A DNA stretch of 64,000 nucleotides from Bacteroides caccae (GTDB taxonomy: Bacteria; Bacteroidota; Bacteroidia; Bacteroidales; Bacteroidaceae), in assembly GCF_002222615.2 (NCBI RefSeq), contig NZ_CP022412.2, positions 2,542,001-2,606,000 of the forward strand. The letters run 5' to 3'. Shown in pieces: positions 19,243-28,423 of the stretch (within the stretch, counting starts at the first letter, position 1; every line of letters starts with the position of its first letter). Below the pieces are notes generated by a model. That model did not search any database. It had not been told where the DNA came from and was given only the letters and a program-made list of their open reading frames with translations. The position numbers were made by a program, and so were the translations under genes.

Positions 19243-20392
19243 GCACAGTGATTTCCGGCCAGGCGCCGAAACGGAAAGGTAATCCCACGTAGCCGATTCC
19301 TACATTGACGTAAAGCCCGCGAGTACCTTCCAAATACATCCCTCCCCATTCCGGATAAATATAAACGGAAGGGGAATAATTGCCCAGTTGCAACTGCATG
19401 GCGTGGGTATGTCCTGCCAACATTAAATCTATATCCGATTCCGGAAGTACTTCCCGTCTCCAATGTGTCGGGTTATGGCTTAAAAGTAGCTTGAACATTC
19501 CTTCGATTCCTGCTTTCGCTTTTGGAAGGTCGCCATGTTGCGAAAAGGGAGGTTCTCCTTGGTTTTCTACTCCGATAAGGGCGATGCTGTCATTGCCTTG
19601 AATCAGAAATGTATGTTCGTTGTTTAATAACTTCCAGCCCATAGCTGCCTGCCTTTGTTTAAGTTCGATCAGATTATTGTCCTGATCTTGTTTGCTTTTC
19701 CAATGAAAATAAGGTCCGTAATCATGGTTTCCAAGTATGGAATAAACTCCATCTCCGGCTTTCAGGCCGGCTAGTATTTCCTGGAAATCATTCAGCTCGA
19801 CAGCCCGGTGATTTACCAGATCTCCGGTGAAAACAATCAGGTCGGGTTGCTGGGCATTCACTAAATCCACTAACTTCCGAATAGCAGGAGTGTTTCCTTG
19901 CCAACTGCAGATATGAAGGTCGGATAACTGTACAATACGATAACCGTCGAAAGCCTGCGGGAGTCGGGGAGAGGTGTAAGTGACTTCTTTTACTTCAAAC
20001 CGGGTTCGTCCGACAAAAGAGCCGTAGAGAATCATAACAATACTAAGTACGGCCAGTGTCAGTCCGGTGCATATAAACGGTGTGCGCGGCCAGCGAAGCC
20101 ATTTATGAAAAGGGATTCCGAGTACGGTAAATAAGACCAGCAATAGTTTGGGAGCTGTAAACAGGAAAAAGATGATAGAGAACCACCCGATGTCCTGTGT
20201 ATGGCGTTCCGCAAAAGCATTGTTGGCAAAGTAAACCAAGTAAAGAAGCCCTGCGGTTAGCAAGAAACTGGGTACCCAGTAAAGAACGCGTAACCACCAT
20301 TTTGCGGTGAGACGAACAATGAATCTCAAGTAAAGATAGAGGTCCGGAAGTACCAGAAAAAGTAGGAGGAATATAAATAAGCGTTGCAACAT
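19226..20392 (-). CDS. Membrane-anchored metallophosphoesterase
   Basis: 388 residues. The N-terminal part has about four membrane helices (residues 1-150). A calcineurin-like phosphoesterase domain follows with VQLSDLHICS, VFTGDLVNHR, LGNHDYG and LAGHTHAMQ. Related YkuE/YaeI proteins act on lipids or other phosphoesters at the membrane face; the substrate here is not known. It is the last gene of a minus-strand run after an ECF sigma and its putative anti-sigma (25-bp gap). Its 3' end overlaps the sbcC 3' end by 17 bp. Confidence 0.88.
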   Translation of the reverse strand: MLQRLFIFLLLFLVLPDLYLYLRFIVRLTAKWWLRVLYWVPSFLLTAGLLYLVYFANNAFAERHTQDIGWFSIIFFLFTAPKLLLVLFTVLGIPFHKWLRWPRTPFICTGLTLAVLSIVMILYGSFVGRTRFEVKEVTYTSPRLPQAFDGYRIVQLSDLHICSWQGNTPAIRKLVDLVNAQQPDLIVFTGDLVNHRAVELNDFQEILAGLKAGDGVYSILGNHDYGPYFHWKSKQDQDNNLIELKQRQAAMGWKLLNNEHTFLIQGNDSIALIGVENQGEPPFSQHGDLPKAKAGIEGMFKLLLSHNPTHWRREVLPESDIDLMLAGHTHAMQLQLGNYSPSVYIYPEWGGMYLEGTRGLYVNVGIGYVGLPFRFGAWPEITVLTLRR

Positions 20393-20417
20393 ATGTGTCT
20401 TTAGTTATAATGGATAT

Positions 20418-20993
20418 TTACATTAATTCGTTTAATTCACTTAAATTCTTTTTGATTTCGTGGATACGGTTCAGGAATTTCTTGCGATAAATCCATAGAA
20501 TGAGTATAAGACCTCCTCCCCACAACAGGATGAAGAACAGAATCATACCTATTCCGTATTGCCATATCTGCCAGTAGACGAAAGAAAGAATGGCAAGTAT
20601 CAGGAGGAAAGCGGTGGCAATCAGCCGTTCTCTGATTGTCCAGTGATGAATGCGGTTGACACGGGCAATCACTTCCACAAGAGGCATTTCGTCTATTTGA
20701 GTCCGTTGAAGAAATCGCGTGGTGGCGATATCCCAGCAAAGAGCGGGAATCCATGCCAGAAGGATAATGATGTAGATCGGGTTTAATCTGTTGTGCAGTA
20801 TCACTTCCGTCAAAAATAAGATTAATATCGGCAGGGAAATCAGGATTAGCCTGATGTTCAGGCGGGCAATGGCATGGATACCTTTGTCGGCGTGTCCTAT
20901 CAGCCTTTCAAGTTCGTCTTCTTTGATGAGTTCTTTGTCCTTTAAGTGCTCATCGAGGGCGTTCCATGATTTTTTCAGTTCTTCCAGTTCCAT
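20418..20993 (-). CDS. Four-helix membrane protein, probable anti-sigma partner
   Basis: 191 residues. A charged N-terminus (EELKKSWNALDEHLKDKELIKEDELERL) precedes four hydrophobic segments in two pairs (about residues 45-65, 70-90, 122-140, 145-165), and a basic helix ends the protein. It begins 5 bp after the stop of the ECF sigma gene. There is no ZAS zinc motif or FecR domain. The location and the soluble N-terminal helix suggest an anti-sigma factor of the short Bacteroidetes type, but this is inference from context. Confidence 0.7.
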   Translation of the reverse strand: MELEELKKSWNALDEHLKDKELIKEDELERLIGHADKGIHAIARLNIRLILISLPILILFLTEVILHNRLNPIYIIILLAWIPALCWDIATTRFLQRTQIDEMPLVEVIARVNRIHHWTIRERLIATAFLLILAILSFVYWQIWQYGIGMILFFILLWGGGLILILWIYRKKFLNRIHEIKKNLSELNELM

Positions 20994-20998
20994 ATATC

Positions 20999-21511
20999 TT
21001 ATTCCTCCTTTTTCATTCTTTTAAGTTTGTCTTTGATACGGCTTAGTTTGGTAGCTATGTTAGTCACCGTCAAGCCGGTAATTTCCGCTATTTCCTCGTA
21101 GCTTTTATCTTCAAGGTATAGCAGGATGATTGACTTGTCGAGTTGTCCCAGTTGGTTAATCATCTGGTAGAGTTGCTTCAGCATTTCATTGATAGGGTCA
21201 TGTGCTTCTATTGTCCGGTCAATGTCTTTGGTGAGGCTGATAATTTCCGGTACATTCTTCTCTTTACGATAAAAACTGATACAAGTGTTCAGGGCGATAC
21301 GGTAAATCCATGTCGATATTTTACATTCTTTCCTGAATTTAGGATAAGCTTTCCAGAGGTTCAGTACTACATCCTGATAGAGGTCGTTGAGCGGAGCGTT
21401 GGGATGAGTATACAGATAGCATACTTTGTAGATTACCCGCTCATATTCGCGTATAACCGACAAGAACTCTTGCTCAATAGGGTTGTTTGCCTCTGTTGTT
21501 GGTTCTCTCAT
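20999..21511 (-). CDS. ECF-type RNA polymerase sigma factor
   Basis: 170 residues. Region 2 is DLYQDVVLNLWKAYPKFRKE with the -10 recognition helix CKISTWIYRIALNTCISFYRK. Region 4 is QLDKSIILLYLEDKSYEEIAEITG followed by TVTNIATKLSRIKDKLKR. This is a classic RpoE-like ECF factor, unlike the SusC-linked one at 2788-3405. It lies within a minus-strand run and is paired with the membrane protein at 20418-20993. The stimulus and regulon are unknown. Confidence 0.93.
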   Translation of the reverse strand: MREPTTEANNPIEQEFLSVIREYERVIYKVCYLYTHPNAPLNDLYQDVVLNLWKAYPKFRKECKISTWIYRIALNTCISFYRKEKNVPEIISLTKDIDRTIEAHDPINEMLKQLYQMINQLGQLDKSIILLYLEDKSYEEIAEITGLTVTNIATKLSRIKDKLKRMKKEE

Positions 21512-21579
21512 GGATTTTAGGATTGCTTTTCTGGTTAGTTAGTCGTGAGAAAAGGAGAAAAATCACACGAAGATGCAAG

Positions 21580-22488
21580 CTATTGCAGATTGGCTGCCAG
21601 GAATTTGCGCATTTCTTCAATACTTCTTCTCCGGCGGCGGGCATAGTCTTCGAGTTGGTCTTCTCCGATCTTTCCGACAGAAAAATATTCGGATACAGGA
21701 TGTGCAAACATCAGGCCGCACACCGATGCATGAGGATACATTGCCCCGTTTTCAGTCAGTGAAATGCCGATCTGTTTCATGTCCAGCAGTTCGTCCAGCA
21801 GGAAGTTGACGGACTGATCCGGCAAAGAAGGATAACCGACGGCAGGACGGATGCCTTGATATTTCTCGACTAATAAGTCCGCCATGCCTAAATTTTCGTC
21901 TTTCGCGTATCCCCACGCTTCTTTTCTCACATACTCGTGCATTTTTTCTGTGGCTGCTTCCGCAAGTCGGTCAGAAAGGGTTTGTACGAGCAAATGTTTG
22001 TAAGGATCCTGTTCGTATAGTCCTTCCATGTCTGCGTCAATGGAAGAAGCGAAAGCTCCCAACGTATCCGGAATGCCGGAAGAAAGCGGACGGATGAAGT
22101 CACTCAGGCAAAGGAAAGGACTTCCGTCCTTCTTAGGTGTTTGCTGACGGAGTAAGGGAAAGACCATGAACTGATTCTCTGCTTTTTCAATTACCAGATT
22201 ATCCCCGTCGGAGTTTGCCTTACACAACTTGAAGATTGTTCTGACCTCATAGTCCCGGTCGAGTACATCCAGCATACGGTTTGCCTCCTTGAACAGTTGC
22301 ATGGCTTCCGAAGCCTTGTTACGTTCCTCTACCGGAAAGGAGGCCAGCCACATGGCACGGCAGGCATCGCAACCATGAATATTGGCGATAGCTGCATAGC
22401 GAGGTTGGAATCCCCAGGCATGGAAAAAGTAAATCCAATTGATGTAGGGGGTAACGGTATGTATTTTATAAGATAGAATAGTGCTCAT
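21580..22488 (-). CDS. Stand-alone methionine synthase activation-domain protein
   Basis: A 302-residue protein resembling the C-terminal AdoMet-binding reactivation domain of cobalamin-dependent methionine synthase MetH. Diagnostic stretches are DFIRPLSSGIPDTLGAFA, EYVRKEAWGYAKDEN and the AdoMet-binding motif GIRPAVGYPSLPDQS; near the C-terminus TENGAMYPHASVCGLMFAHP is also typical. In most bacteria this domain is fused to MetH. Here it stands alone, with no MetH in the window. It may reactivate a MetH lacking the domain, or another corrinoid protein. It starts 24 bp after pyrC. Confidence 0.85.
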   Translation of the reverse strand: MSTILSYKIHTVTPYINWIYFFHAWGFQPRYAAIANIHGCDACRAMWLASFPVEERNKASEAMQLFKEANRMLDVLDRDYEVRTIFKLCKANSDGDNLVIEKAENQFMVFPLLRQQTPKKDGSPFLCLSDFIRPLSSGIPDTLGAFASSIDADMEGLYEQDPYKHLLVQTLSDRLAEAATEKMHEYVRKEAWGYAKDENLGMADLLVEKYQGIRPAVGYPSLPDQSVNFLLDELLDMKQIGISLTENGAMYPHASVCGLMFAHPVSEYFSVGKIGEDQLEDYARRRRRSIEEMRKFLAANLQ

Positions 22489-22512
22489 AAGTTTGCCGAT
22501 GACGAATTATAT

Positions 22513-23850
22513 TTATCTGAATCTTAATTCTTGTCCACGATAAGTTTCGTCTATTTTTCCGTTATCGTATAACAGGTGACCGTTCACAAATGTTTTCTCC
22601 ACTTTCCAGTTGAAGGTATGACCTTCCAGCGGACTCCATTGGCATTTGCTTACAATGCAATCCGTTGTTACTGTCCATTTGGAGTTGGGACGTACTAATA
22701 CAAGGTCTGCCTGATAACCTTTATGGATAAATCCGCGATTATTTATTTCATACATTTGAGCAGGCGCATGAGACATCTTTTCTACTATTTTCTCGATAGA
22801 GAAGATACCTTTATCTACAAGTTCCAGCATACTGGCCAGAGAGAATTGGATCATTGGCATTCCGGACATCGCTTTCAAAGCGCCTCCCTCTTTTTCGCTT
22901 AGCAGATGCGGGGCATGATCGGTCGCAATGGCGTCGATCAGACCGCTGTTGACAGCTTCCTGCAAAGCCTTCCGGTCTTCGGCTGTTTTAATGGCAGGGT
23001 TACATTTGATGCGTGCGCCTAAAGTCTGATAATCATCTTCCGTGAAAAGTAAGTGAGAAACACAAGCTTCCGCCGTAATTCGCTTCGTTATCAAAGGAGC
23101 GTCGGAAAATAAATCCAGTTCTCTGGCTGTGGAAATATGCATGATGTGCAAGCGGGCATTTGCCTCACGTGCCAGTTGTACTGCCAGTTCGGAGGAACGG
23201 TAACAAGCTTCTTCCGAACGGATAACCGGATGAAGGGTCAAAGGCACATCGTCCCCGTATGCTTTTTTATATTTGTCTGTATTTTCTTTGATAATTCCCT
23301 GGTCCTCACAATGGGCGGCGATAAGTAAATCGGTTCCGCCGAATATATTGCGCAGGCTCGCCATGCGGTCTACCAGCATATTGCCTGTGCTTGATCCCAT
23401 AAATAGTTTTACGCCACAAACACGGTGTTTGTCCAGTTGGGCAAACTGCGGGTAGTTATTGTTGGTTGCCCCGAAGTAACAGGAATAGTTGACGGCCGAC
23501 TTCCCGGCCAATAAAGTAAGTTTCTCATCCAGAGCCTCTAACGTTGTCGTCTGCGGATTCGTATTCGGCATATCCATGATAGAGGTAACGCCTCCGGCGG
23601 CCGCAGCACGGCTTTCGGTAGTTATATCCGCTTTATGAGTCAGTCCCGGGTCACGAAAATGCACGTGTTCGTCAATTGCGCCCGGCAAAAGATAACATCC
23701 GGTTGCGTCTATGATTTCATCGCAAGGTGTAGTTGTTTTTTCTTCTCCGGTCAGTATTTCGGCAATCTTCTCGCCTTCGATAACAACCGAACCCAGAACT
23801 TTTCTTCCTTCGTTGACTATAACGGCATTTTGAATCAGTGTACGTTTCAT
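22513..23850 (-). CDS. pyrC: Dihydroorotase
   Basis: A 445-residue amidohydrolase of pyrimidine synthesis, closing carbamoyl-aspartate to dihydroorotate. The zinc motif is EHVHFRDPGLTHKADI. Later metal ligands lie around LHIMHIST, and the catalytic Asp in ATDHAPH. A further motif, SGMPMIQFSLASML, is typical of the longer bacterial dihydroorotases. The start is set at ATG 23850 (MKRTLIQNAV), which overlaps the stop of the glycosyltransferase gene as ATGA. The longer frame to 23877 adds nine residues without family support. Confidence 0.93.
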   Translation of the reverse strand: MKRTLIQNAVIVNEGRKVLGSVVIEGEKIAEILTGEEKTTTPCDEIIDATGCYLLPGAIDEHVHFRDPGLTHKADITTESRAAAAGGVTSIMDMPNTNPQTTTLEALDEKLTLLAGKSAVNYSCYFGATNNNYPQFAQLDKHRVCGVKLFMGSSTGNMLVDRMASLRNIFGGTDLLIAAHCEDQGIIKENTDKYKKAYGDDVPLTLHPVIRSEEACYRSSELAVQLAREANARLHIMHISTARELDLFSDAPLITKRITAEACVSHLLFTEDDYQTLGARIKCNPAIKTAEDRKALQEAVNSGLIDAIATDHAPHLLSEKEGGALKAMSGMPMIQFSLASMLELVDKGIFSIEKIVEKMSHAPAQMYEINNRGFIHKGYQADLVLVRPNSKWTVTTDCIVSKCQWSPLEGHTFNWKVEKTFVNGHLLYDNGKIDETYRGQELRFR

Positions 23851-24590
23851 TTCTTTTGGGGGAATTTGTGGAACCAACTATTTACTTTTAATTTAATCAC
23901 TCCGAATACGGCCTCTCCGAAGATACTGCTGTTCATTTTCGAAGTACCCAACTCGCGATTGATGAAGATAACGGGAACTTCGATAATCTTGAAACCACAT
24001 TTATAAGCGGTAAATTTCATTTCGATCTGGAAGGCATATCCCTTAAAACGAATGTGTTCTAGATCAATCGTTTCGAGTACCTGTCGGCGGTAACAAACAA
24101 ATCCGGCAGTGGTATCGTGGATAGGAATACCTGTAATGAACTGCACGTATTTGGATGCGAAATAAGACATCAGTACTCTGCCCATAGGCCAATTGACTAC
24201 ATTCACTCCGCTGACGTAGCGGGAGCCGACAGCTACATCTCCTCCTGCTTCCGCACACGCCTGACACAGACGGGGCAAGTCATTCGGATTATGACTGAAA
24301 TCAGCATCCATTTCAAAAATATATTCGTACGAATGTTCCAGTGCCCACTTGAATCCGGCGATATAGGCAGTGCCCAGCCCTAACTTTCCTTTGCGTTCAA
24401 TCATAAAAAGACGTTCGGGAAATTCTTGTTGCAAAGTCTTGACGATGTTTGCCGTTCCGTCCGGCGAACCGTCCTCTATTACCAGAATATGGAATATCTT
24501 AGGAAGTCCGAAAACGGCACGGATGATATTTTCTATGTTCTCCCGTTCATTATAGGTAGGGATAATTACAATGCTATCCGATATTTGCAT
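23847..24590 (-). CDS. Polyprenol monophosphomannose synthase-like GT2 glycosyltransferase
   Basis: 247 residues. The GT2 fold has the nucleotide-binding start VIIPTYNERENIENII, VIEDGSPDGT and the DXD-type EMDADFSHNP, then AVGSRYVSG and the typical GTSKMNSSIFGEAVFGV near the C-terminus. The match is to dolichol/polyprenol-phosphate mannose synthases that charge a lipid carrier at the inner membrane. No C-terminal membrane helices are present, as in the soluble Dpm1 type. It heads the six-gene minus-strand run down to 19226. Confidence 0.88.
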   Translation of the reverse strand: MQISDSIVIIPTYNERENIENIIRAVFGLPKIFHILVIEDGSPDGTANIVKTLQQEFPERLFMIERKGKLGLGTAYIAGFKWALEHSYEYIFEMDADFSHNPNDLPRLCQACAEAGGDVAVGSRYVSGVNVVNWPMGRVLMSYFASKYVQFITGIPIHDTTAGFVCYRRQVLETIDLEHIRFKGYAFQIEMKFTAYKCGFKIIEVPVIFINRELGTSKMNSSIFGEAVFGVIKLKVNSWFHKFPQKK

Positions 24591-24613
24591 ATAAATACTA
24601 TAAATTTTAGAAA

Positions 24614-24621
24614 CAAAAGTA
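24614..24621 (-). promoter_or_regulatory. -7 promoter element for the GT2-pyrC-sigma operon
   Basis: TACTTTTG on the minus strand matches TAnnTTTG and lies 23 bp before the GT2 ATG. Confidence 0.6.
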
Positions 24622-24754
24622 GTTCTTTTCCTTTAGTTACGAACGGACTAAGGATAATTTAACGTGGAAGTATATGGTAAGTTTAGCTTTTTAGTACTAG
24701 TATTTAGATGTTTTTGCCCTTAAGGACTAAGTTCTTTTATGCAAGATTCTATTT

Positions 24755-24841
24755 GTCTGACAATAGTTGAGTTTGCGTTTGACAGTTGTTGAACTTTCGT
24801 TTGACAGCTGTTAGACGAAAACTCAACAGCTGTCAAACGAA
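24755..24841. repeat. Three 22-bp tandem repeats plus an inverted fourth copy in the GT2/mfd spacer
   Basis: Copies start at 24755, 24777 and 24799 with an exact 22-bp period (consensus GTTTGACAGYTGTTGAAC plus TTTC). A fourth copy lies on the minus strand at 24819-24840. Copies three and four form a perfect 17-bp inverted repeat, 24796-24812 and 24825-24841, with a 12-nt loop. The rest of the 24591-24976 spacer holds only the two divergent promoters. Confidence 0.85.
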
Positions 24842-24949
24842 TAAAGGATAGTATATTGAGAAGTAAACGAATGGGGAAATAGAATTAAATTCAAGCGGTA
24901 CTGCCTTTAATTTCTAACGGTAATGTACAAGGTGCTCGCGTTATTTTTG

Positions 24950-24957
24950 TACTTTTG
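24950..24957 (+). promoter_or_regulatory. -7 promoter element for mfd
   Basis: TACTTTTG matches TAnnTTTG and lies 19 bp before the ATG at 24977. It is inside the longest open frame (from 24923), so it excludes that start. Confidence 0.6.
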
Positions 24958-24976
24958 CGGGGAAATTTTTATAGGT

Positions 24977-27900
24977 ATGACGATAACTGAGTTGCAACAA
25001 CTATATGCTGCCCATCCTAACATGGCAATGATGAAGCGTTTGTTGAAGGATACTTCTGTTCAAACTATTTTTTGTGGAGGATTATATGCGTCTGCTGCTT
25101 CGCTTTTTTCTTCTATATTGGTGCAGGAGGGAGGTTGTCCTTTTGTCTTTATTCTGGGCGATCTGGAGGAAGCGGGGTATTTTTATCACGACTTGACGCA
25201 AGTGTTGGGGACAGAAACTGTACTTTTCTTTCCTTCTTCGTTCCGCCGTTCCATTAAGTACGGGCAAAAAGATGCGGCAAATGAGATTCTCCGCACGGAA
25301 GTATTGAGCCGTTTGCAGAAAGGGGAGAAGGGCTTGTGCATCGTCACCTATCCGGATGCATTGGCGGAGAAAGTCGTATCCCGTAAAGAATTGAGCGATA
25401 AGACTCTGAAACTGAATGTCGGCGAGAAGGTAGACACGACCTTTATCACGGATGTGTTGCATAGTTATGGTTTCGAATATGTGGATTATGTATATGAGCC
25501 GGGGCAGTATGCCGTTCGTGGTAGCATCATCGACGTCTTTTCTTTTGCTTCGGAATATCCTTACCGCATTGACTTTTTTGGAGACGAAGTAGAGAGTATC
25601 CGTACCTTTGAGGTTGAATCCCAGCTATCTCGGGAGAAGAAAGAAGGAGTGTCTATCGTGCCCGATTTGGCTGTGACGGGAGATGTTACTACCTCGTTTT
25701 TGGATTTCATACCGAAAGAGACTACCTTGGCAATGCGTGACTTCCTTTGGTTGCGTGAACGGATTCAGGTCGTGCACGATGAGGCGTTGACACCGCAGGC
25801 GATAGCCGTACAGGAAGTCGAAGAAAATGGCGGTATTACGTTGGAAGGCAAACTGATAGACGGCAGTGAATTTACCGTGCGTGCACTTGATTTCCGCCGG
25901 CTGGAGTTTGGTAACAAGCCGACCGGTACTCCGAATGCCAGCGTCACTTTTGATACTTCCGCACAGCCTATCTTTCATAAAAACTTCGACTTGGTAGCCG
26001 GCTCTTTCAAGGAGTATTTGGAAAAAGGATATACCCTTTATATTTGTAGTGACAGCATGAAGCAGACGGATCGTATCCGGGCAATCTTCGAAGACCGAGG
26101 GGATAAGATCAAATTTACTCCTGTAGAACGTACTGTGCATGAAGGTTTTGTTGATAACACATTGCGTCTCTGTTTCTTTACAGATCACCAGTTGTTCGAC
26201 CGTTTCCATAAATATAATCTGAAAAGCGATAAGGCTCGTTCAGGTAAAGTGGCCCTGTCCTTGAAAGAACTGAATCAGTTTACTCCGGGTGATTATGTGG
26301 TGCATACGGACCACGGTATCGGACGTTTTTCCGGATTGGTGCGTATTCCGAATGGAGATACTACGCAAGAAGTTCTGAAACTGGTTTTTCAAAATGAGGA
26401 TGTGGTGTTTGTCTCGATTCATTCTTTGCATAAGGTCTCTAAATATAAAGGTAAGGAGGGCGAAGCTCCCCGCCTTAATAAGTTGGGAACGGGGGCATGG
26501 GAGAAACTGAAAGAGCGTACAAAAACCAAAATCAAGGATATTGCCCGCGATTTGATTAAGTTGTATTCGCAACGTCGTCAGGAGAAAGGCTTTTCTTATA
26601 GTCCCGACAGTTTCTTGCAGCGTGAGTTGGAAGCGTCTTTTATTTATGAAGATACACCCGATCAGAGCAAAGCTACTGTCGATGTGAAGACCGATATGGA
26701 GAGTGACCGCCCAATGGACCGTCTCGTCTGTGGGGATGTAGGCTTTGGAAAAACGGAAGTGGCTATCCGGGCAGCTTTTAAGGCGGTGGCGGACAATAAG
26801 CAGGTTGCAGTTCTGGTGCCGACCACGGTGCTTGCTTATCAGCATTTCCAGACCTTCCGCGAACGTTTGAAGGGATTGCCTTGCCGGGTGGAATATCTGA
26901 GCCGTGCACGTACGGCCGCACAGGCAAAAGCGGTGCTGAAAGAATTGAAGGAAGGTGATGTCGGTATACTTATCGGTACTCATCGTATTTTGGGAAAAGA
27001 TGTCCGGTTCAAGGATTTAGGATTACTGATTGTTGATGAGGAACAGAAATTCGGTGTTTCCGTCAAGGAGAAGTTACGTCAGTTGAAGGTAAATGTCGAT
27101 ACATTGACTATGACTGCCACGCCCATTCCCCGGACGCTGCAATTCTCATTAATGGGTGCGCGAGACCTGAGTGTGATCTCTACACCGCCGCCTAACCGTT
27201 ATCCGATTCAGACCGAAGTGCATACCTTTAATGAAGAAGTGATAACGGACGCTATCAACTTTGAAATGAGTCGTAACGGACAGGTGTTTTTTGTCAACAA
27301 CCGGATAGCAAACCTGCCCGAATTAAAAGCGATGATTGAACGCCATATCCCTGACTGTCGTGTGGCAATTGGACACGGGCAGATGGAACCTGCCGAACTG
27401 GAGAAAATCATTTTTGATTTTGTCAACTATGACTATGACGTACTCCTTGCAACTACTATTATTGAAAGTGGCATTGATATTCCGAATGCCAATACGATCA
27501 TCATCAATCAGGCGCAGAATTTTGGTTTGAGTGACCTTCATCAGATGCGTGGCCGTGTAGGGCGCAGCAATAAGAAAGCGTTCTGTTATTTGTTGGCTCC
27601 TCCGTTGAGTAGCCTGACAGCAGAGGGACGCCGTCGGTTACAAGCAATTGAGAATTTTAGTGATTTGGGCAGTGGTATCCATATCGCCATGCAGGATTTG
27701 GATATTCGCGGTGCCGGTAACTTGCTTGGAGCCGAGCAAAGCGGATTTATCGCCGACCTGGGATATGAAACGTATCAAAAGATTCTTTCCGAAGCTGTTC
27801 ACGAATTGAAGAATGATGAATTTGCAGATTTGTATGCGGATGAAATCAAAGGTGAAGGGCAGATTAGCGGTGAAGGTTTTGTGGATGAATGTCAGGTGGA

Positions 27901-28348
27901 AAGTGACCTTGAACTGTTATTGCCTGCTAATTACGTGACGGGCAGTAGCGAACGTATGTTGCTTTATCGTGAATTGGACGGTTTGATGCTGGATAAAGAC
28001 GTAGAGGCATTCCGTTCCCGTCTGGAGGACCGTTTCGGACCTGTTCCGCCGGAAACGGAAGAATTGCTTCGTATTGTTCCTCTCCGCCGTCTGGCAGCAC
28101 GCTTGGGAGCGGAGAAGATCTTCCTGAAAGGTGGTCGGATGACGTTGTTCTTTGTCTCCAACCCGGATAGTCCGTTCTATCAAAGTCAGGCTTTCGGTAA
28201 AGTGATAGATTATATGATGAAATATACCCGCCGTTGTGACCTGCGTGAACAGAACGGCAAGCGAAGTATGCTGATAAAAGATGTGACTAATGTGGAAACT
28301 GCGGTGAGTGTGTTGCAAGAAGTTGTGGCGTTGCCGGTGAAAGAATGA
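24977..28348 (+). CDS. mfd: Transcription-repair coupling factor Mfd
   Basis: A 1123-residue SF2 translocase that removes stalled RNA polymerase and recruits UvrA. The order is an N-terminal UvrB-like module, the RNA-polymerase-interaction domain (about residue 440, FTPGDYVVHTDHGIGRFSGL), and helicase motif I GDVGFGKTE near residue 590. Motif II is IVDEEQKFGV near 685, followed by TATPIPRTLQFSLMGARDLS and the motif VI region MRGRVGRSNKKAFCY. A C-terminal TRCF domain ends the protein. The start at 24977 (MTITELQQLY) is chosen because a -7 box lies at 24950-24957. It is convergent with ygiQ. Confidence 0.96.
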   Translation: MTITELQQLYAAHPNMAMMKRLLKDTSVQTIFCGGLYASAASLFSSILVQEGGCPFVFILGDLEEAGYFYHDLTQVLGTETVLFFPSSFRRSIKYGQKDAANEILRTEVLSRLQKGEKGLCIVTYPDALAEKVVSRKELSDKTLKLNVGEKVDTTFITDVLHSYGFEYVDYVYEPGQYAVRGSIIDVFSFASEYPYRIDFFGDEVESIRTFEVESQLSREKKEGVSIVPDLAVTGDVTTSFLDFIPKETTLAMRDFLWLRERIQVVHDEALTPQAIAVQEVEENGGITLEGKLIDGSEFTVRALDFRRLEFGNKPTGTPNASVTFDTSAQPIFHKNFDLVAGSFKEYLEKGYTLYICSDSMKQTDRIRAIFEDRGDKIKFTPVERTVHEGFVDNTLRLCFFTDHQLFDRFHKYNLKSDKARSGKVALSLKELNQFTPGDYVVHTDHGIGRFSGLVRIPNGDTTQEVLKLVFQNEDVVFVSIHSLHKVSKYKGKEGEAPRLNKLGTGAWEKLKERTKTKIKDIARDLIKLYSQRRQEKGFSYSPDSFLQRELEASFIYEDTPDQSKATVDVKTDMESDRPMDRLVCGDVGFGKTEVAIRAAFKAVADNKQVAVLVPTTVLAYQHFQTFRERLKGLPCRVEYLSRARTAAQAKAVLKELKEGDVGILIGTHRILGKDVRFKDLGLLIVDEEQKFGVSVKEKLRQLKVNVDTLTMTATPIPRTLQFSLMGARDLSVISTPPPNRYPIQTEVHTFNEEVITDAINFEMSRNGQVFFVNNRIANLPELKAMIERHIPDCRVAIGHGQMEPAELEKIIFDFVNYDYDVLLATTIIESGIDIPNANTIIINQAQNFGLSDLHQMRGRVGRSNKKAFCYLLAPPLSSLTAEGRRRLQAIENFSDLGSGIHIAMQDLDIRGAGNLLGAEQSGFIADLGYETYQKILSEAVHELKNDEFADLYADEIKGEGQISGEGFVDECQVESDLELLLPANYVTGSSERMLLYRELDGLMLDKDVEAFRSRLEDRFGPVPPETEELLRIVPLRRLAARLGAEKIFLKGGRMTLFFVSNPDSPFYQSQAFGKVIDYMMKYTRRCDLREQNGKRSMLIKDVTNVETAVSVLQEVVALPVKE

Positions 28349-28385
28349 TATATTGTTAATGAGGAACTCTTTTAATCGTTTTTGT

Positions 28386-28423
28386 TTATATGGAAAGAAG
28401 AATTATTTCTTCTTTCCATATAA
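28386..28423. terminator. Hairpin terminator at the mfd/ygiQ convergence, overlapping the ygiQ stop
   Basis: A perfect 17-bp stem (TTATATGGAAAGAAGAA and its complement) with a 4-nt loop. The right arm encodes the last ygiQ codons (LYGKKK) and the ygiQ TAA lies in the loop. It could serve as a transcription terminator for mfd. Confidence 0.7.

Noticed and set aside
24755-24841. CRISPR array
   Set aside because: Copies are directly adjacent and degenerate, with no unique spacers and no cas genes.
26240-26983. 247-codon minus-strand frame inside mfd
   Set aside because: Wholly antisense to conserved helicase motifs of Mfd; no start signals.
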